From Viridothelium virens (taxonomy: Eukaryota > Ascomycota > Dothideomycetes > Trypetheliales > Trypetheliaceae): a stretch of DNA of 64,000 nt. Below are positions 23,067 through 33,147 of this stretch, in pieces. Where the stretch lies: contig ML991794.1 of assembly GCA_010094025.1 (NCBI GenBank), positions 1 to 64,000 on the forward strand. The letters run 5' to 3'. The position numbers were made by a program, and so were the translations under genes. The notes beneath the pieces were generated by a model, which was given only the letters and a program-made list of their open reading frames with translations, searched no databases and was not told the origin of the DNA. Within the stretch, counting starts at the first letter, position 1, and every line of letters starts with the position of its first letter.

Positions 23067-24342
23067 ATGGCCCGGGTCTACGCCGACGTGAACCAGCAGA
23101 TGCCAAGGGCGTATTGGGACTATGATAGTGTGAACATATCCTGGGGTGTCTTGGAAAACTATGAGATCGTCCGTAAGATTGGTAGGCAAAAGCTGAGGGC
23201 ATTCCAGCAGCTGGCTATGCGACTGACTGATTACTACAGGGAGAGGAAAATACTCCGAGGTATTCGAGGGCATCAATGTCGTTAACTACCAGAAATGCGT
23301 CGTCAAGGTCCTGAAGCCAGTCAAGAAGAAGAAGATCAAGAGAGAGATCAAAATATTGCAGAATCTATCAGGCGGGCCGAATGTCGTTGCCTTGCTCGAT
23401 GTTGTTAGAGACAGCCAGGTCGGCATTCCCAGATACTGTCAAGAGAAGAAGCTTATGGCTGATGAAGAACTATCCAGAGCAAGACGCCATCCCTTATTTT
23501 TGAGTATGTGAACAACACCGACTTCAGGAGTTTATACCCCAAATTCCAAGATTATGACGTTCGGTATTACATCTTCGAGCTGTTAAAGGTATACTCATTA
23601 TCAAACAATACGCTATGCTCATACGATCTAACACTGAGGACAGGCCCTTGATTTCTGTCATAGCAAGGGCATTATGCATCGAGACGTTAAGCCCCACAAC
23701 GTTATGATTGACCATGAGAAACGAAAGGTGAGCTCGCTCTATCCGCCTTTTCAAGGTCAGAATATTGACGGTATCAAGCTGCGATTAATCGACTGGGGAC
23801 TCGCAGAATTCTACCACCAAGGGACCGAATATAATGTCCGAGTAGCCTCGAGATACTTCAAGGGACCAGAACTGCTTGTTGATTTCCAAGAGTATGACTA
23901 CTCCCTTGATATGTGGTCGCTCGGTGCAATGTTCGCATCAATGATCTTCCGTAAAGAGCCTTTCTTCCACGGCCAGAGTAATCCGGACCAACTAGTCAAG
24001 ATCGCAAAAGTTCTTGGGACCGAAGACCTCTTTGACTATCTGGATAAGTACGATATTGAGCTCGATGCGCAATATGATGATGTACTAGGGCGTTTTCCGA
24101 AGAAGAACTGGAACAGCTTTGTCAATGCTGAGAACCAGCGATTTGTGAGCCCGGAAGCGATCGACTTTCTCGATAAGTTGTTGAGATACGATCACCAAGT
24201 ACGTCTCTGGACGATGGGCTTAAAGAATGACCTGCTAACGTAGATGTAGGAACGACTTACGGCAAAAGAAGCAATGAATCACCCCTACTTTGCACCAGTA
24301 CGACAAGCTGCCCTACAGAACTCTACGCCCTCTCATTCTTGA
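23067..24342 (+). CDS. casein kinase 2 catalytic (alpha) subunit
   Basis: Six exons: 23067-23181, 23240-23418, 23478-23588, 23644-23727, 23779-24198 and 24250-24342; 333 residues, the usual length. CK2 is a constitutively active acidophilic Ser/Thr kinase. Hallmarks: glycine loop [13 protein letters not shown], catalytic lysine in CVVKVLK, the CK2-specific basic cluster [11 protein letters not shown] that recognises acidic substrates, catalytic loop [10 protein letters not shown], the variant DWG motif in [12 protein letters not shown] in place of DFG, activation segment [15 protein letters not shown], and [21 protein letters not shown] split over two stretches. All catalytic residues are intact. 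Yeast homologues are CKA1 and CKA2. Confidence 0.95.
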
Positions 24343-25058
24343 TCTTGCCTTTGTGCCATTAGTCGCCACGCCCCACGAAAGCGCGTCGTGGATTGACCAA
24401 ATTAGCACAGGTATCACCTCTGTGCTGACATTACGAAATTCTTCTCGTTCTTTACTCCACAAAAAGAGAGAGCTACGATGGCGTAGCGGATGCTGTTGTT
24501 CTCGACCCTTCTCAAGTAGGGACTCTCAGCCGGTGTGTGATGATGTACTCTCAAACTCAAGCGCGAGGCTCCATAATTCATCGAATGAGGAAGGGGATGC
24601 TGGGCGGAATTGAAGGGACGAGCACGGTTTCATAGGCGTTCGAGCGTCAGGAGAGAGAAAGTCATGCCGCATGGATCACGTAGCGTCAGGATAGACGACT
24701 CTTCTTCTTGTAGATATCCCATTCAATTATCCCAGTTCTTCATGTGCAACCAGGCTCTGGGGTATTCTCGACTCGTAGATAAGGTATGCATTGTTACTGC
24801 TAATGCGTGCCTGCGTGTTATTGTTCCGATGATACTCGGCGAAATGTTGGGTGACACGGGCACGGGACCTACCTTACCCGCGGGTGGTTGCCCATCTGGG
24901 CTGCCCCACCTCTCCGAGCTTCACCCGCACGTAAAACATCAAGAGCTTCTTTCTACAAACCCCCCACTCATTACCGACTTGTGACTTGGCGGTATAGGAC
25001 TTACCGTACAGCGCTTTTTCTGTGTGGCGCTAGACTTTAACAACGATTCTTCACAATT
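24343..25058. other. intergenic
   Basis: 716 bases; two open frames (24290-24613, 24610-24984) have no recognisable domain and no splice partners. Confidence 0.4.
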
Positions 25059-25443
25059 ATGGCACTCAACGCGGCGTCCCATAACATTCGTGAGTAGGAC
25101 TTAAGTCGATATCGAAAGTCGCTTAGACGGCTAACTTTTCTTCTAGCTGGCGAAGCTACCGGCCCAGCTTCAGGCCAGCCCCCTCCTGTATCCCAAGAAA
25201 CAGCATCCGCGATCATTAATGCGTCCCAGCAAGACCCAATGGGACAGCAAGCCCCCGGTCGAGATGGAGGAGCCAAAGACGATGGGCAGAAGAGTGAAAT
25301 TGAAGAGAAATCGTACGTGACTTCTCAGCAATGCCTGAGCATGAGCATTGTTGACTGATGGCAGTGGAAACGGAACGTCAAACGTCGGGGAAGACAAAGA
25401 AGTCAACCCAGAAGCAAGCGGAGAAGCAGAATCAAACCTCTAA
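25059..25443 (+). CDS. small hydrophilic protein of unknown function
   Basis: Three exons, 25059-25089, 25147-25312 and 25365-25443; 91 residues. Both introns have good sites (GTGAGT...TTCTAG; GTACGT...GGCAG) and keep phase through to a TAA, which supports a real gene although no family is recognised. The product starts MALNAASHNI, is rich in Gly, Gln, Ser, Asp and Glu, has one possible helix (ETASAIINASQQD), and ends acidic (EASGEAESNL). No signal peptide, membrane segment or cysteine. It is probably disordered; small stress-induced hydrophilic proteins look similar, but that is composition only. Confidence 0.55.
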
Positions 25444-25849
25444 TCAACATCTTCAGAATTAAGAAAAGAAGCAATGAGCTAGAGAGGCAGAGGCACGACC
25501 TTGAAACGTCGAGTAAATGCCTCCTGAACAGAAAGAGGCTATCAAGTCCATGAACGATACTGATTGAAAAGGGCACATTCCTGATGTTGTGGAGTCTGCG
25601 TGGTATCCTTGGTGGGAATGTAGGGCTTCTCTAGACCGGCGTGCGCCTAGAAATTATTAGAGGCCAAGAAGAAGAGAGCTCTCCGATTATACCTCCGTCG
25701 AATATTAACTCAGGTACGAGTGAAGAGCAAAATATGCACAATGACTAAAGCACTCGAAATGTCGTGGGAACCCTCCGTCCTGGATTAATTTTGAATAAGA
25801 GCCGGTCAGCCGCTGTTACTGCAAGCTTCGTCCAGCTCTGCGATGGATT
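25444..25849. other. intergenic before the ValRS pseudogene
   Basis: About 400 bases with no readable coding. It may contain more, unreadable, parts of the decayed gene that follows. Confidence 0.35.
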
Positions 25850-27090
25850 CCTGCATCGCGGTAATCGACTGGTGAACTTGGCCGTCATGCTCAAACACAG
25901 CCCTGGCAAACCTGGAAGTCCACTAAAAGGGGATACAAAAAATGGTTGTCTCCCAGAGTCTCCCAGAATGCAGAGCTAAGGCTCTGAGCTTCTCCTCGAT
26001 TTAGGACACCACGGGTGGTAGAGATATTGATCTTGTCATTCAAGTAATTGAATTGGTTAGAAGATTCTGCAACGAAATTACCAAGCGACGGGCTATGTCC
26101 TTGGCAAGCTTGAATCTAGTCAAGGGTCTCAGAAGGCTGGAATGAAGATCAGCTACAAATCGTTATGTGAGCGGTGGATAGTTTTCAAAGCACACCACCG
26201 CTGTAAAAGACATCAATCACTCTCTTATCCACCGACAGTTTTCTTGGGCTACCGGAGTCACCAGCTCCTACTGCTACGACTGCCATTGTGAGTTCGCAGG
26301 ATCATGTCATTTGCTATGACTCACTGACCATTATAGATGATTTATACTTCGGGAAAAGCCTACGGAAAGCTTCTGCTGCCTTCGCAAATACCCTGGAAAT
26401 GGATTGACCGCATGTCATAGCCATCATCCAAGACGAAAATTCACGAGAACGCGCGTCTGTCGTCGAAATTCTCTACACTGCCATCGGAGGCAGACTCGCT
26501 ACGATCACCTCCTTCATGCCCTTCCTCTACCAAGAACTCTGGTAGCGCCTACTTCACGGCAAGTCCGATACAACCCCATCCATCACCAACGCCGCCCTGC
26601 TACGCTCCCACCATGGATGACCCCGTCTCATCGAATGTCTACGTCCTCCTTCGCTACTCTAAAGGTCGCCACTCCCTTTCCGCTAAGTATGCTATCCGCG
26701 ACAAGGGTACCGCATATATAAATCTACACCCTTGATAGCATCAGCCTCGCCTCAGCCCACGCCGAATTCACCAACCCGTGTACCTTGTTCGGCAAGGCAG
26801 TCTGGCATATCGAGGTGCTAGCGCCGAGTAGCGCCGTGCCGAAGAGATGCACTGTATTTGCGGTGCAATGCACGCACGTCGGTGTACCTCAAGGGTGAAA
26901 GGCCGCGTAGACATCGAAGCGAAGATCGCCAAGGCGTGGGTGAGGGTGAAGAAGAACGCGGTGGGGGTGGCGAAGTAGCGGAAAATCCTGGAGGCGGAGG
27001 ACTTCTGAATAAGGTGACCAAGGCGGTGCCGGGGGGCAGAGGAGAAGAAATTGGAGCATTTGGAGGTGGAACAGAGGGGTTACGAGAGCA
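25850..27090 (+). pseudogene. decayed valyl-tRNA synthetase copy
   Basis: No long open frame, but short peptides in shifting frames follow the order of cytosolic valyl-tRNA synthetase. They are NRLVNLAVML (editing-domain region, near 25860), TTGGRDIDLVIQVIE and RRFCNEI (near 26010-26080), GYVLGKLE and LCERWI (26090-26175), AVKDINHSLIHRQFSWAT (26200-26260), ILYTAIGGRLATITSFMPF LYQELW (26470-26550), LASAHAEFTNPC (26745-26790), and the C-terminal arm GRVDIEAKIAKAW with VGVAK and RKILE (26900-26995). The segment between the first two blocks, which should hold the KMSKS loop, is missing. At least five frame changes and several in-frame stops (one turns the usual KQRKIL into K-stop-RKIL near 26978) show it is dead. 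The intact gene must be elsewhere. The family call rests on remembered motifs. Confidence 0.7.
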
Positions 27091-28867
27091 GTATGGCGGG
27101 ACTTGAAAAACCGCCGTTGAAAGGTTAAGACGGGTCGTGAACGGAGGGAGAGTTGAGTGACCGTGTGGTTCAAGTGTTTGAGTGCTTCGGCTGAGACCGA
27201 GGACAGGTGACGTGAGGGTATGAGACGGGGAAGTTGCTGGGGCTCAGCATGGACGAGGTGACAAGTTCGCCGAGGCAATCGCTGAAGAGAAGCAGGTGAG
27301 CCTTGTCGTCTCTAATGTTCTGCCCCTGACTCCTCTCCTGTCCTCGTAAGGGGACATATCTGCGCAATCCAGCATGTTCCACGGATGCCTTGGTACAACG
27401 GCGACCGAGTTTCGACTGTTTCTTCGAAGAAGTTAGCTGGAGCGTGGGCCATGCTGGTCATACATTGTTCTACTGCTGTCTTCTTGCGGTCTGGGTCGTG
27501 CAATGAAAAGTCCGAATGCACCGAGGGACGTCGAAGAAGGAGAAGCACATCACATGTTTGAGTTGCACAGGATCGTGCCTGAATACCAGCGGCTACCCCG
27601 GAATTGCAATTGAGATAGGCAGAAATAAGCTTCTAATCTTGCATTGTGTGACCCCGGCAAGAATCTGCCCCCTGTCAGATTCGATTTTTTATTGCCATGT
27701 CATTCGCTGGACGTTTTTCGGACCACGCCGTTGGAAACGCTGAGACATGACGTCTACGCATTTCGCTTTTCGGGATAATGGGACCCTTCATGCCCCTGGC
27801 CAAACGTGCTGCACGATGCAGATGAATTCGCCCGACCGCGGGAGGCTCGTGGCGGGGAAGACGGGCCGCAGAGATACTTTCTCTCTTCACCAATCATTGC
27901 CAACTCGGTGCTGCTCTGTCGCTACCCGGGAGATCGTTTCTACCTGTTCGCCACCGACGTTTCTGTACAACGGAACCTTCTTTCCATCGGCAATACTACT
28001 CATTCCTTCTCCGCAGACCCTGAATCAACTGTTGTGCTATCCGCTATGCCTAATGTACTATCGCCTAGTACCCTTGACACCTTGGTAAGGCTGCAGAGCC
28101 GATATCAAGTCCCGCTCTATCATCGAGATAGCAAATAGGACTCCCTTGTCAGTTGTACGGAAGTCATCTTTTTCGCTTAAATTACTAGCCTCGTGATCGC
28201 TCACGAATGCCTCCGAGCATTCTCGTCTTGCCTGATCCGGCAGGAATGCTCGTTTTCCATGGCTGGGCAAGACGCTGTCAGAACCTTGATATGCAAGGCT
28301 GCCTACTTTCTAGCTGGCATCCTCGAGCAGTACTAATGCTGGATGTCCACAGTCTGTGTACATTTGTGCTCCTTCGAATATGCCTCGGCGGCGGCACGTC
28401 AGCCATGGCGGAGGTGCACTTTTCTGCGCTGTGCTCGATAACCTCCACGTACCACTGACGGGGTAAAATCCAATCGTTGCTTCAGGTTGCTGGAACGCCC
28501 TGCAACATTAGCCATCACAAGCTCTTCAGCCGAATCTGTACAACACAATCAGTTTCTTGACACACCGCGTACACACTACAAGGCGTGAGTTTCAAGTGCA
28601 AAACTGTTCTACTTCTGGACACAACACCCTTTACCTCCGTTCCAATTATCACCTGGCGGTAATTTCATGTGTTGGCCATGAATATAATATATAAAGAGAC
28701 AGTCTGAGGAAGATCCGTAACCAGAATTGATCACAATCCTTCTGATAAAAATCAAAAGCCATCTTTCCACCCACAGAGCATCGGTCCTGCCCAGAAACTC
28801 TGGTCGTCTTCTTGCGGAATATATTACATCTTGACTCAAGTAGACCTTTCAGGTCGTCATTGTTGCT
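27091..28867. other. gene-poor stretch
   Basis: 1.8 kb. One open frame at 27806-28138 (110 residues, containing RYPGDRFYLFATDVSVQRN) is mildly protein-like but lacks a family match and splice support. A TATA box for the next gene lies at 28688-28695. Confidence 0.35.
28688..28695 (+). promoter_or_regulatory. TATA box before gene at 28868
   Basis: TATATAAA, 173 nt before the ATG at 28868. Confidence 0.4.
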
Positions 28868-29621
28868 ATGCCTCGATCGAATCCCAACACAAGCTCGGCT
28901 GCAGCCCAGTCTTCTCCATCGAGTTCCACGCGTGCCGAGCCCAGGTAAAGTATCCTATTCCGGCAGAGCATCCTTTTCAAACCCTACCACTTCTGCATCA
29001 CTTGTTTTTTTACTCTTCGACTGTCACCATCCTCAACGCCTCCACCTACCTGATTATGACCCATTTCATTCTCTGCCACCCCTGCAGTCTATGCAAAACT
29101 TTCCTCTGACATATATTTCACCCAGCACGATCTCTACACTCAACCTTCCCCATGGTCTTAGTCTTACTACGCCCACGATCTCCCCCCTCAGTCTCTCTTT
29201 TCCCACGAGTACTGCCGCCCACGCCGTCACTCCAGCTGCTCCAGCGTCGTCCAGCAATCCGGCGACCAAGGCCCGCTATGGTGTCTCTTCTTCGGCCCCT
29301 TCCGGCTCCGTCTCCCGCAGTCCGACCTGGCAAGCCGGTCCCGGACCCAACGATCGCCCCCCATTCAGCTCCTCTGCTCCTGCCACGTATGGTGGGGGAG
29401 GTCAGCAGCAGGCTGGCTCTCCAGCGGCGTCTAGGCCCGAATTGCCTACGATCCAGGCTCGTACTTTGGATCGGGGAGGAACGGAGATGGCGGAAAATGG
29501 TAGGAGGGAGGAGACAGGGGAGGGGCGTGGAGAGGACAAACCGAAGCGTGAGTGGTCCTACAGTTTGAAGCGGTATGTAGGGACTACCGAGCGCCATGAG
29601 AGGCTGGGCAGGGAGTTCTGA
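28868..29621 (+). CDS. hypothetical low-complexity protein
   Basis: Probable two-exon gene. Exon 1 is 28868-28944 (MPRSNPNTSSAAAQSS...). Exon 2 begins at 29126 (acceptor CCCAG) or 29162 (acceptor CTTAG), both in phase, and ends at 29621; 190 or 178 residues. The product is rich in Ser, Pro, Ala and Gly. The last 40 residues differ: they are charged, with KREWSYSLKRYVGTTERHER, and read like a conserved short motif. An uninterrupted alternative start at 28812 lacks protein-like character. The intron is long (181 or 217 nt). Function unknown. The TATA box at 28688 supports this start. Confidence 0.5.
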
Positions 29622-30092
29622 GGATTGGGAAGTATTAGCTTGGTGGGCACCGACCAGACGAGGAGCACTTTTGAGAGTAGTCATGGATCAAGGAAGCCTA
29701 TGCTGGTGTAGGATACCAGAATGGCGGGTGCATTTAAGGGGTAGAGGAGGGATTCCACTGAACGGGGGATGGAAATGGTAAGAATGGGACAAGGACCCTT
29801 CCATGAATTATGGTGGCTCTGAAGATGCGGTCAACAGTACACAATTATATCTCTAAATACTTAGACAATATGAATGCAATCTATGAACTAGACATTCGAT
29901 GATAGAAGCCTAAGGTGTGTACTCCTTATGCTTAATCCACCAGTAAGCTGATACATCAAACCGAACCCTCTCCAAAGTACGTAGAATTCGGAAGGCACCT
30001 GTTCGGGAATATTCAAGTCAAAGAAGCACAAAAAGAGTCATGTACAAGCTTCCGAAAGAAGCGTCTGACGGACAAAACTCCAACCGACGACC
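29622..30092. other. convergent 3' intergenic region
   Basis: 471 bases between two convergent genes, AT-richer than the genes. Nothing else seen. Confidence 0.4.
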
Positions 30093-32414
30093 TCAAATCC
30101 ACGTCTCAGTACCCACAACCCTAATCGAACTCTTCAATTCCTGCTTCCGCTTTTCCTCTCTCTTCTCCTCCCGAGTCTGTTTTAGTCCGGGCTCAACTGC
30201 ATTCCCCGCCCCACGCGCTACCTCTTCATTCCTCCTCCGGCCCCTGGGGTTTGACGCAGCCGGAGACTCAGCCCTCCCCCCCTCCCCAGGCGGCATTCCC
30301 GCTTCTGGCCTCAGCCTCATGCCACCCCGCGCTGCACCCCGTTCGACCATCCCCGGCACGTCCTTCAAATCCCGAGGCGCCTCCGATCGACTCGCTAACG
30401 TCGGATACCGCTTCACCGCCGGCCGCGGGATCCACTCCGCGCTCCGATCCCCGCCCCCTCTCCCCCCCGCTCGCTCCCTCCCAACCACCGGCGCCGACAT
30501 CGAGTGCGCATGATGCACGCCTACCACCGCACCGGTCCCCACTGCCTTTTGCCTCTCTCTCCCTCTCCCCTTCTCCAGCGCACCCAGCAACCCCGCCAGT
30601 CCCGGCTTCTTCCGCGGCGCCGACGCAGACCCCGCGACGCTAGCGCCGTGGCTTGCGGGGGGAGCGCTGCTGGGCGCAGTGGTGCTGCGTGGTAGACGGA
30701 TTGGGCGTTTTGGGCGGTGTGGCGCGGAGCCTGAGAGGGAGTCGCCCCATTTCGCGGCGCCTTGGGAGACGAGGGCGATTTCGTTGGGGGTGAGTGGGGA
30801 GAAGGGTTTGGAGGTTGGGGGGAGAAGGTATTTGGATGAAGGGGAGGAGTGGGAGAGGGAGGGGGCGCTCTTGTTAGCTAGATTTGAATTGGGAGAAGGT
30901 TTGCCGGGGTTAGGGATAGTGGCTTCTGACGCGGTGTGAGCCTGGGATGGAGGGGCGATGGTCTGAGGTGTTGGCTTGGGCGTTCGAGAGTGAGCAGAAT
31001 GTGAGATAGGTGTCTTGAGAGGTGGTGGGTCTTTTTCGCCGGGTGTGAATTCAGTCTGTGGAGTTGCAGGAGGCGAGAAGGCAAAGTGATAAGGGACGTT
31101 GGTCTGCCTGTCGATGCTTTTCGAGCTATCAGGACTCAAGAAACTCTTTGTCGCAGCCAGATCGTTTGAGTCAGCGAGGATTCCGGTATCGAAGGCAAAG
31201 GGAGGAGAAATTGGGATTGTACCACTTGTACTTCGTCTTCGATGACTACCCATAAACGTAGACAAAGGTCCACTGCCCGTGAGCGACCCAAAGCGTCTTG
31301 AATGCCCAGACGAAGGCTGACCAGTTGCCTTAGCTGAGACTCCTGTTATTTGTCCATCGCTTCGCTGTTGAGTATGTTTCTTGAAATTGTTACGTCCCCA
31401 CGTGAATAGGGGTGCTGGGAGAAGCTCTGCATCTTCCTCGATGTCGTCTACAATAGACTCTCCTGCCTCAGCAAAGGCGTAATTTTTATCTGCGGTAAGC
31501 GCCCGCGTCGGACTTGACGAAGGTGACGGAGTACGATCAGCTTTATGAGCGCCCTTCATGCGGCTCCTCTTCCGCAAATCTAGGGACGAAGACTTCCGGC
31601 GCCTATCTCGCGGTCTTCCCCGTTCTTCTGTCGCATGTTCTGCCTCGTCGATTCTAATTGAAGGAATAGAAGGATTTCTTCGAGTAGATCGATCAATAAT
31701 ACTGGAGGAGTTGACTACGGACATGGGACGAGGTAGTGAAGAGGACTGAAGGATCGGTGCAGCAGAAGATTGTCGAGGCTTGATTTTGCTTACCGCGCGG
31801 AATTCTTCCGGTAGGAGTGGAAATGGCGTAGATTCTTCTGGAGATGGTAGGACGGCTCGAGCCACCGTTTTGAACGATTTCAACTTTGCTACGTGATGCC
31901 AATTTGATGGGGTTCTGGGAAACGAAGGAGGCGGCGGAAGAAGTATGGAAGGTCGTGGAGCGGGAGAGGATGATTTCGATTCAGTCGGACTTGAGCTTGG
32001 ACTGGGAATTAACGGACTATATTTTCGAGGTTCTAAGACGAGATCAGTCTGTTTGGGCCCAGCCAGCTCCGGTGTACTTGTACTGTGAGACTGATAAAAG
32101 GACGGCTGTAAGAATACGTCAGCGTGGATGCTCTCATTCTCGGATTTTACCGGCGATGGTGGACCCCAGAAGTCGCTAGTACTGCTATATACGCTGGACG
32201 AACGCGTTGAAGACCTTGTCATCGGTGGTGTACTGGAAGATCGTGCTGGTAGTAGTGGAAGGGGCTTGTCTGGAGGTGGTGTTATGGGATCGCTAGGGGA
32301 CTGTGGCCGTGGCGAAGAGCTGCCTCTCAAGGTTTGAGAAGAAGAACGCGATGCAGCTGGTAAGGGCAGCCGCCGCTGAGTAGGCGGTCTGTGTCTTGGA
32401 AGTTTCATCTCCAT
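30093..32414 (-). CDS. large disordered protein of unknown function
   Basis: Single open frame of 773 residues from the ATG at 32414 (MEMKLPRHRPP); the frame is open to 32513 but without an earlier ATG. The sequence is dominated by Ser, Pro, Arg and Thr, with many SP/TP phosphosite-like pairs. Islands that look conserved: TSDFWGPPSPVKSE (about 100), SNWHHVAKLKSFKTVARAVL (about 180), ELLPAPLFTWGRNNFKKH (about 335), RRFGSLTGSGPLSTFMGSHR, PLTPNEIALVSQGAAKWGDS (about 565), and KPGLAGLLGALEKGRGRERQ. No catalytic or membrane motif. It is a mould-type hypothetical protein, probably cytosolic or cortical scaffold, but that is a guess. The GC-rich 3' third creates long antisense open frames, which I discount. 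Confidence 0.7.
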   Translation of the reverse strand: MEMKLPRHRPPTQRRLPLPAASRSSSQTLRGSSSPRPQSPSDPITPPPDKPLPLLPARSSSTPPMTRSSTRSSSVYSSTSDFWGPPSPVKSENESIHADVFLQPSFYQSHSTSTPELAGPKQTDLVLEPRKYSPLIPSPSSSPTESKSSSPAPRPSILLPPPPSFPRTPSNWHHVAKLKSFKTVARAVLPSPEESTPFPLLPEEFRAVSKIKPRQSSAAPILQSSSLPRPMSVVNSSSIIDRSTRRNPSIPSIRIDEAEHATEERGRPRDRRRKSSSLDLRKRSRMKGAHKADRTPSPSSSPTRALTADKNYAFAEAGESIVDDIEEDAELLPAPLFTWGRNNFKKHTQQRSDGQITGVSAKATGQPSSGHSRRFGSLTGSGPLSTFMGSHRRRSTSGTIPISPPFAFDTGILADSNDLAATKSFLSPDSSKSIDRQTNVPYHFAFSPPATPQTEFTPGEKDPPPLKTPISHSAHSRTPKPTPQTIAPPSQAHTASEATIPNPGKPSPNSNLANKSAPSLSHSSPSSKYLLPPTSKPFSPLTPNEIALVSQGAAKWGDSLSGSAPHRPKRPIRLPRSTTAPSSAPPASHGASVAGSASAPRKKPGLAGLLGALEKGRGRERQKAVGTGAVVGVHHAHSMSAPVVGRERAGGRGGGDRSAEWIPRPAVKRYPTLASRSEAPRDLKDVPGMVERGAARGGMRLRPEAGMPPGEGGRAESPAASNPRGRRRNEEVARGAGNAVEPGLKQTREEKREEKRKQELKSSIRVVGTETWI

Positions 32415-33147
32415 TTCGGTTACATAGTGGTGAATGAATAACGGGATGGATTGACATCTTGCGCAAGATCTTGCTATTATAACGGCTACGAGAATTGAGA
32501 AGTCCGAGTACAAAGAAATTCATGACGCAACCGAGGGGAGTAGGTCAAAAAGCGCGCTCTCACAACACCGTTACTACGAAACAAAGGGAATGATGGGTAG
32601 AGAAGCCTGATCCGGCTATAGCTATTGGAAGCGATGGCTATCAATCGCATGGTACCCAACACTATCATCTACGATCGATGGTGCCAATTTCGCTCGCCAG
32701 GGCTTCGGCCAGGCAGAAGGCACCAAAGTAATATTACAAGAGGTTGTATAGAGTAGAGTATAGAGCAGAGGCGCGGCGATCACAACATGAAGCAGCCGGA
32801 AAAATGTATGTCCGAAACCAGGAGGAATGTTAATGCGTATATCACAAAAGGAGTAAGTCTCCATGGCCTAAGTCGAAAAGCGCAATCATCTGAATGGATA
32901 AATGGAGATTACTGCATATTCACGTTAAAATTTCTAGACTACTGCGTAGAACGGTCATTTAGCCCACCCAGGTGGATTATTTTCAAAGCAGGAGGCATTC
33001 TTCATTTTCTCTAAGTCACTAAACCGTAAGACTGAGAAGACTCGTGGTATAATTCTAAATATAAAACATGGCAATATTCAAGACAGACATACATACAAGA
33101 AATTCAAAGCTCATCCATATGTGAACAGGACTTTGATTGCGAAAAAT
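32415..33147. other. intergenic
   Basis: 733 bases between the disordered-protein start and the sulfate permease stop. AT-rich near 33020-33120, otherwise featureless. Confidence 0.4.

Noticed and set aside
30251-30939. Plus-strand open frames opposite the disordered protein
   Set aside because: Low-complexity antisense shadows of a GC-rich coding sequence, with no domain or splice support.
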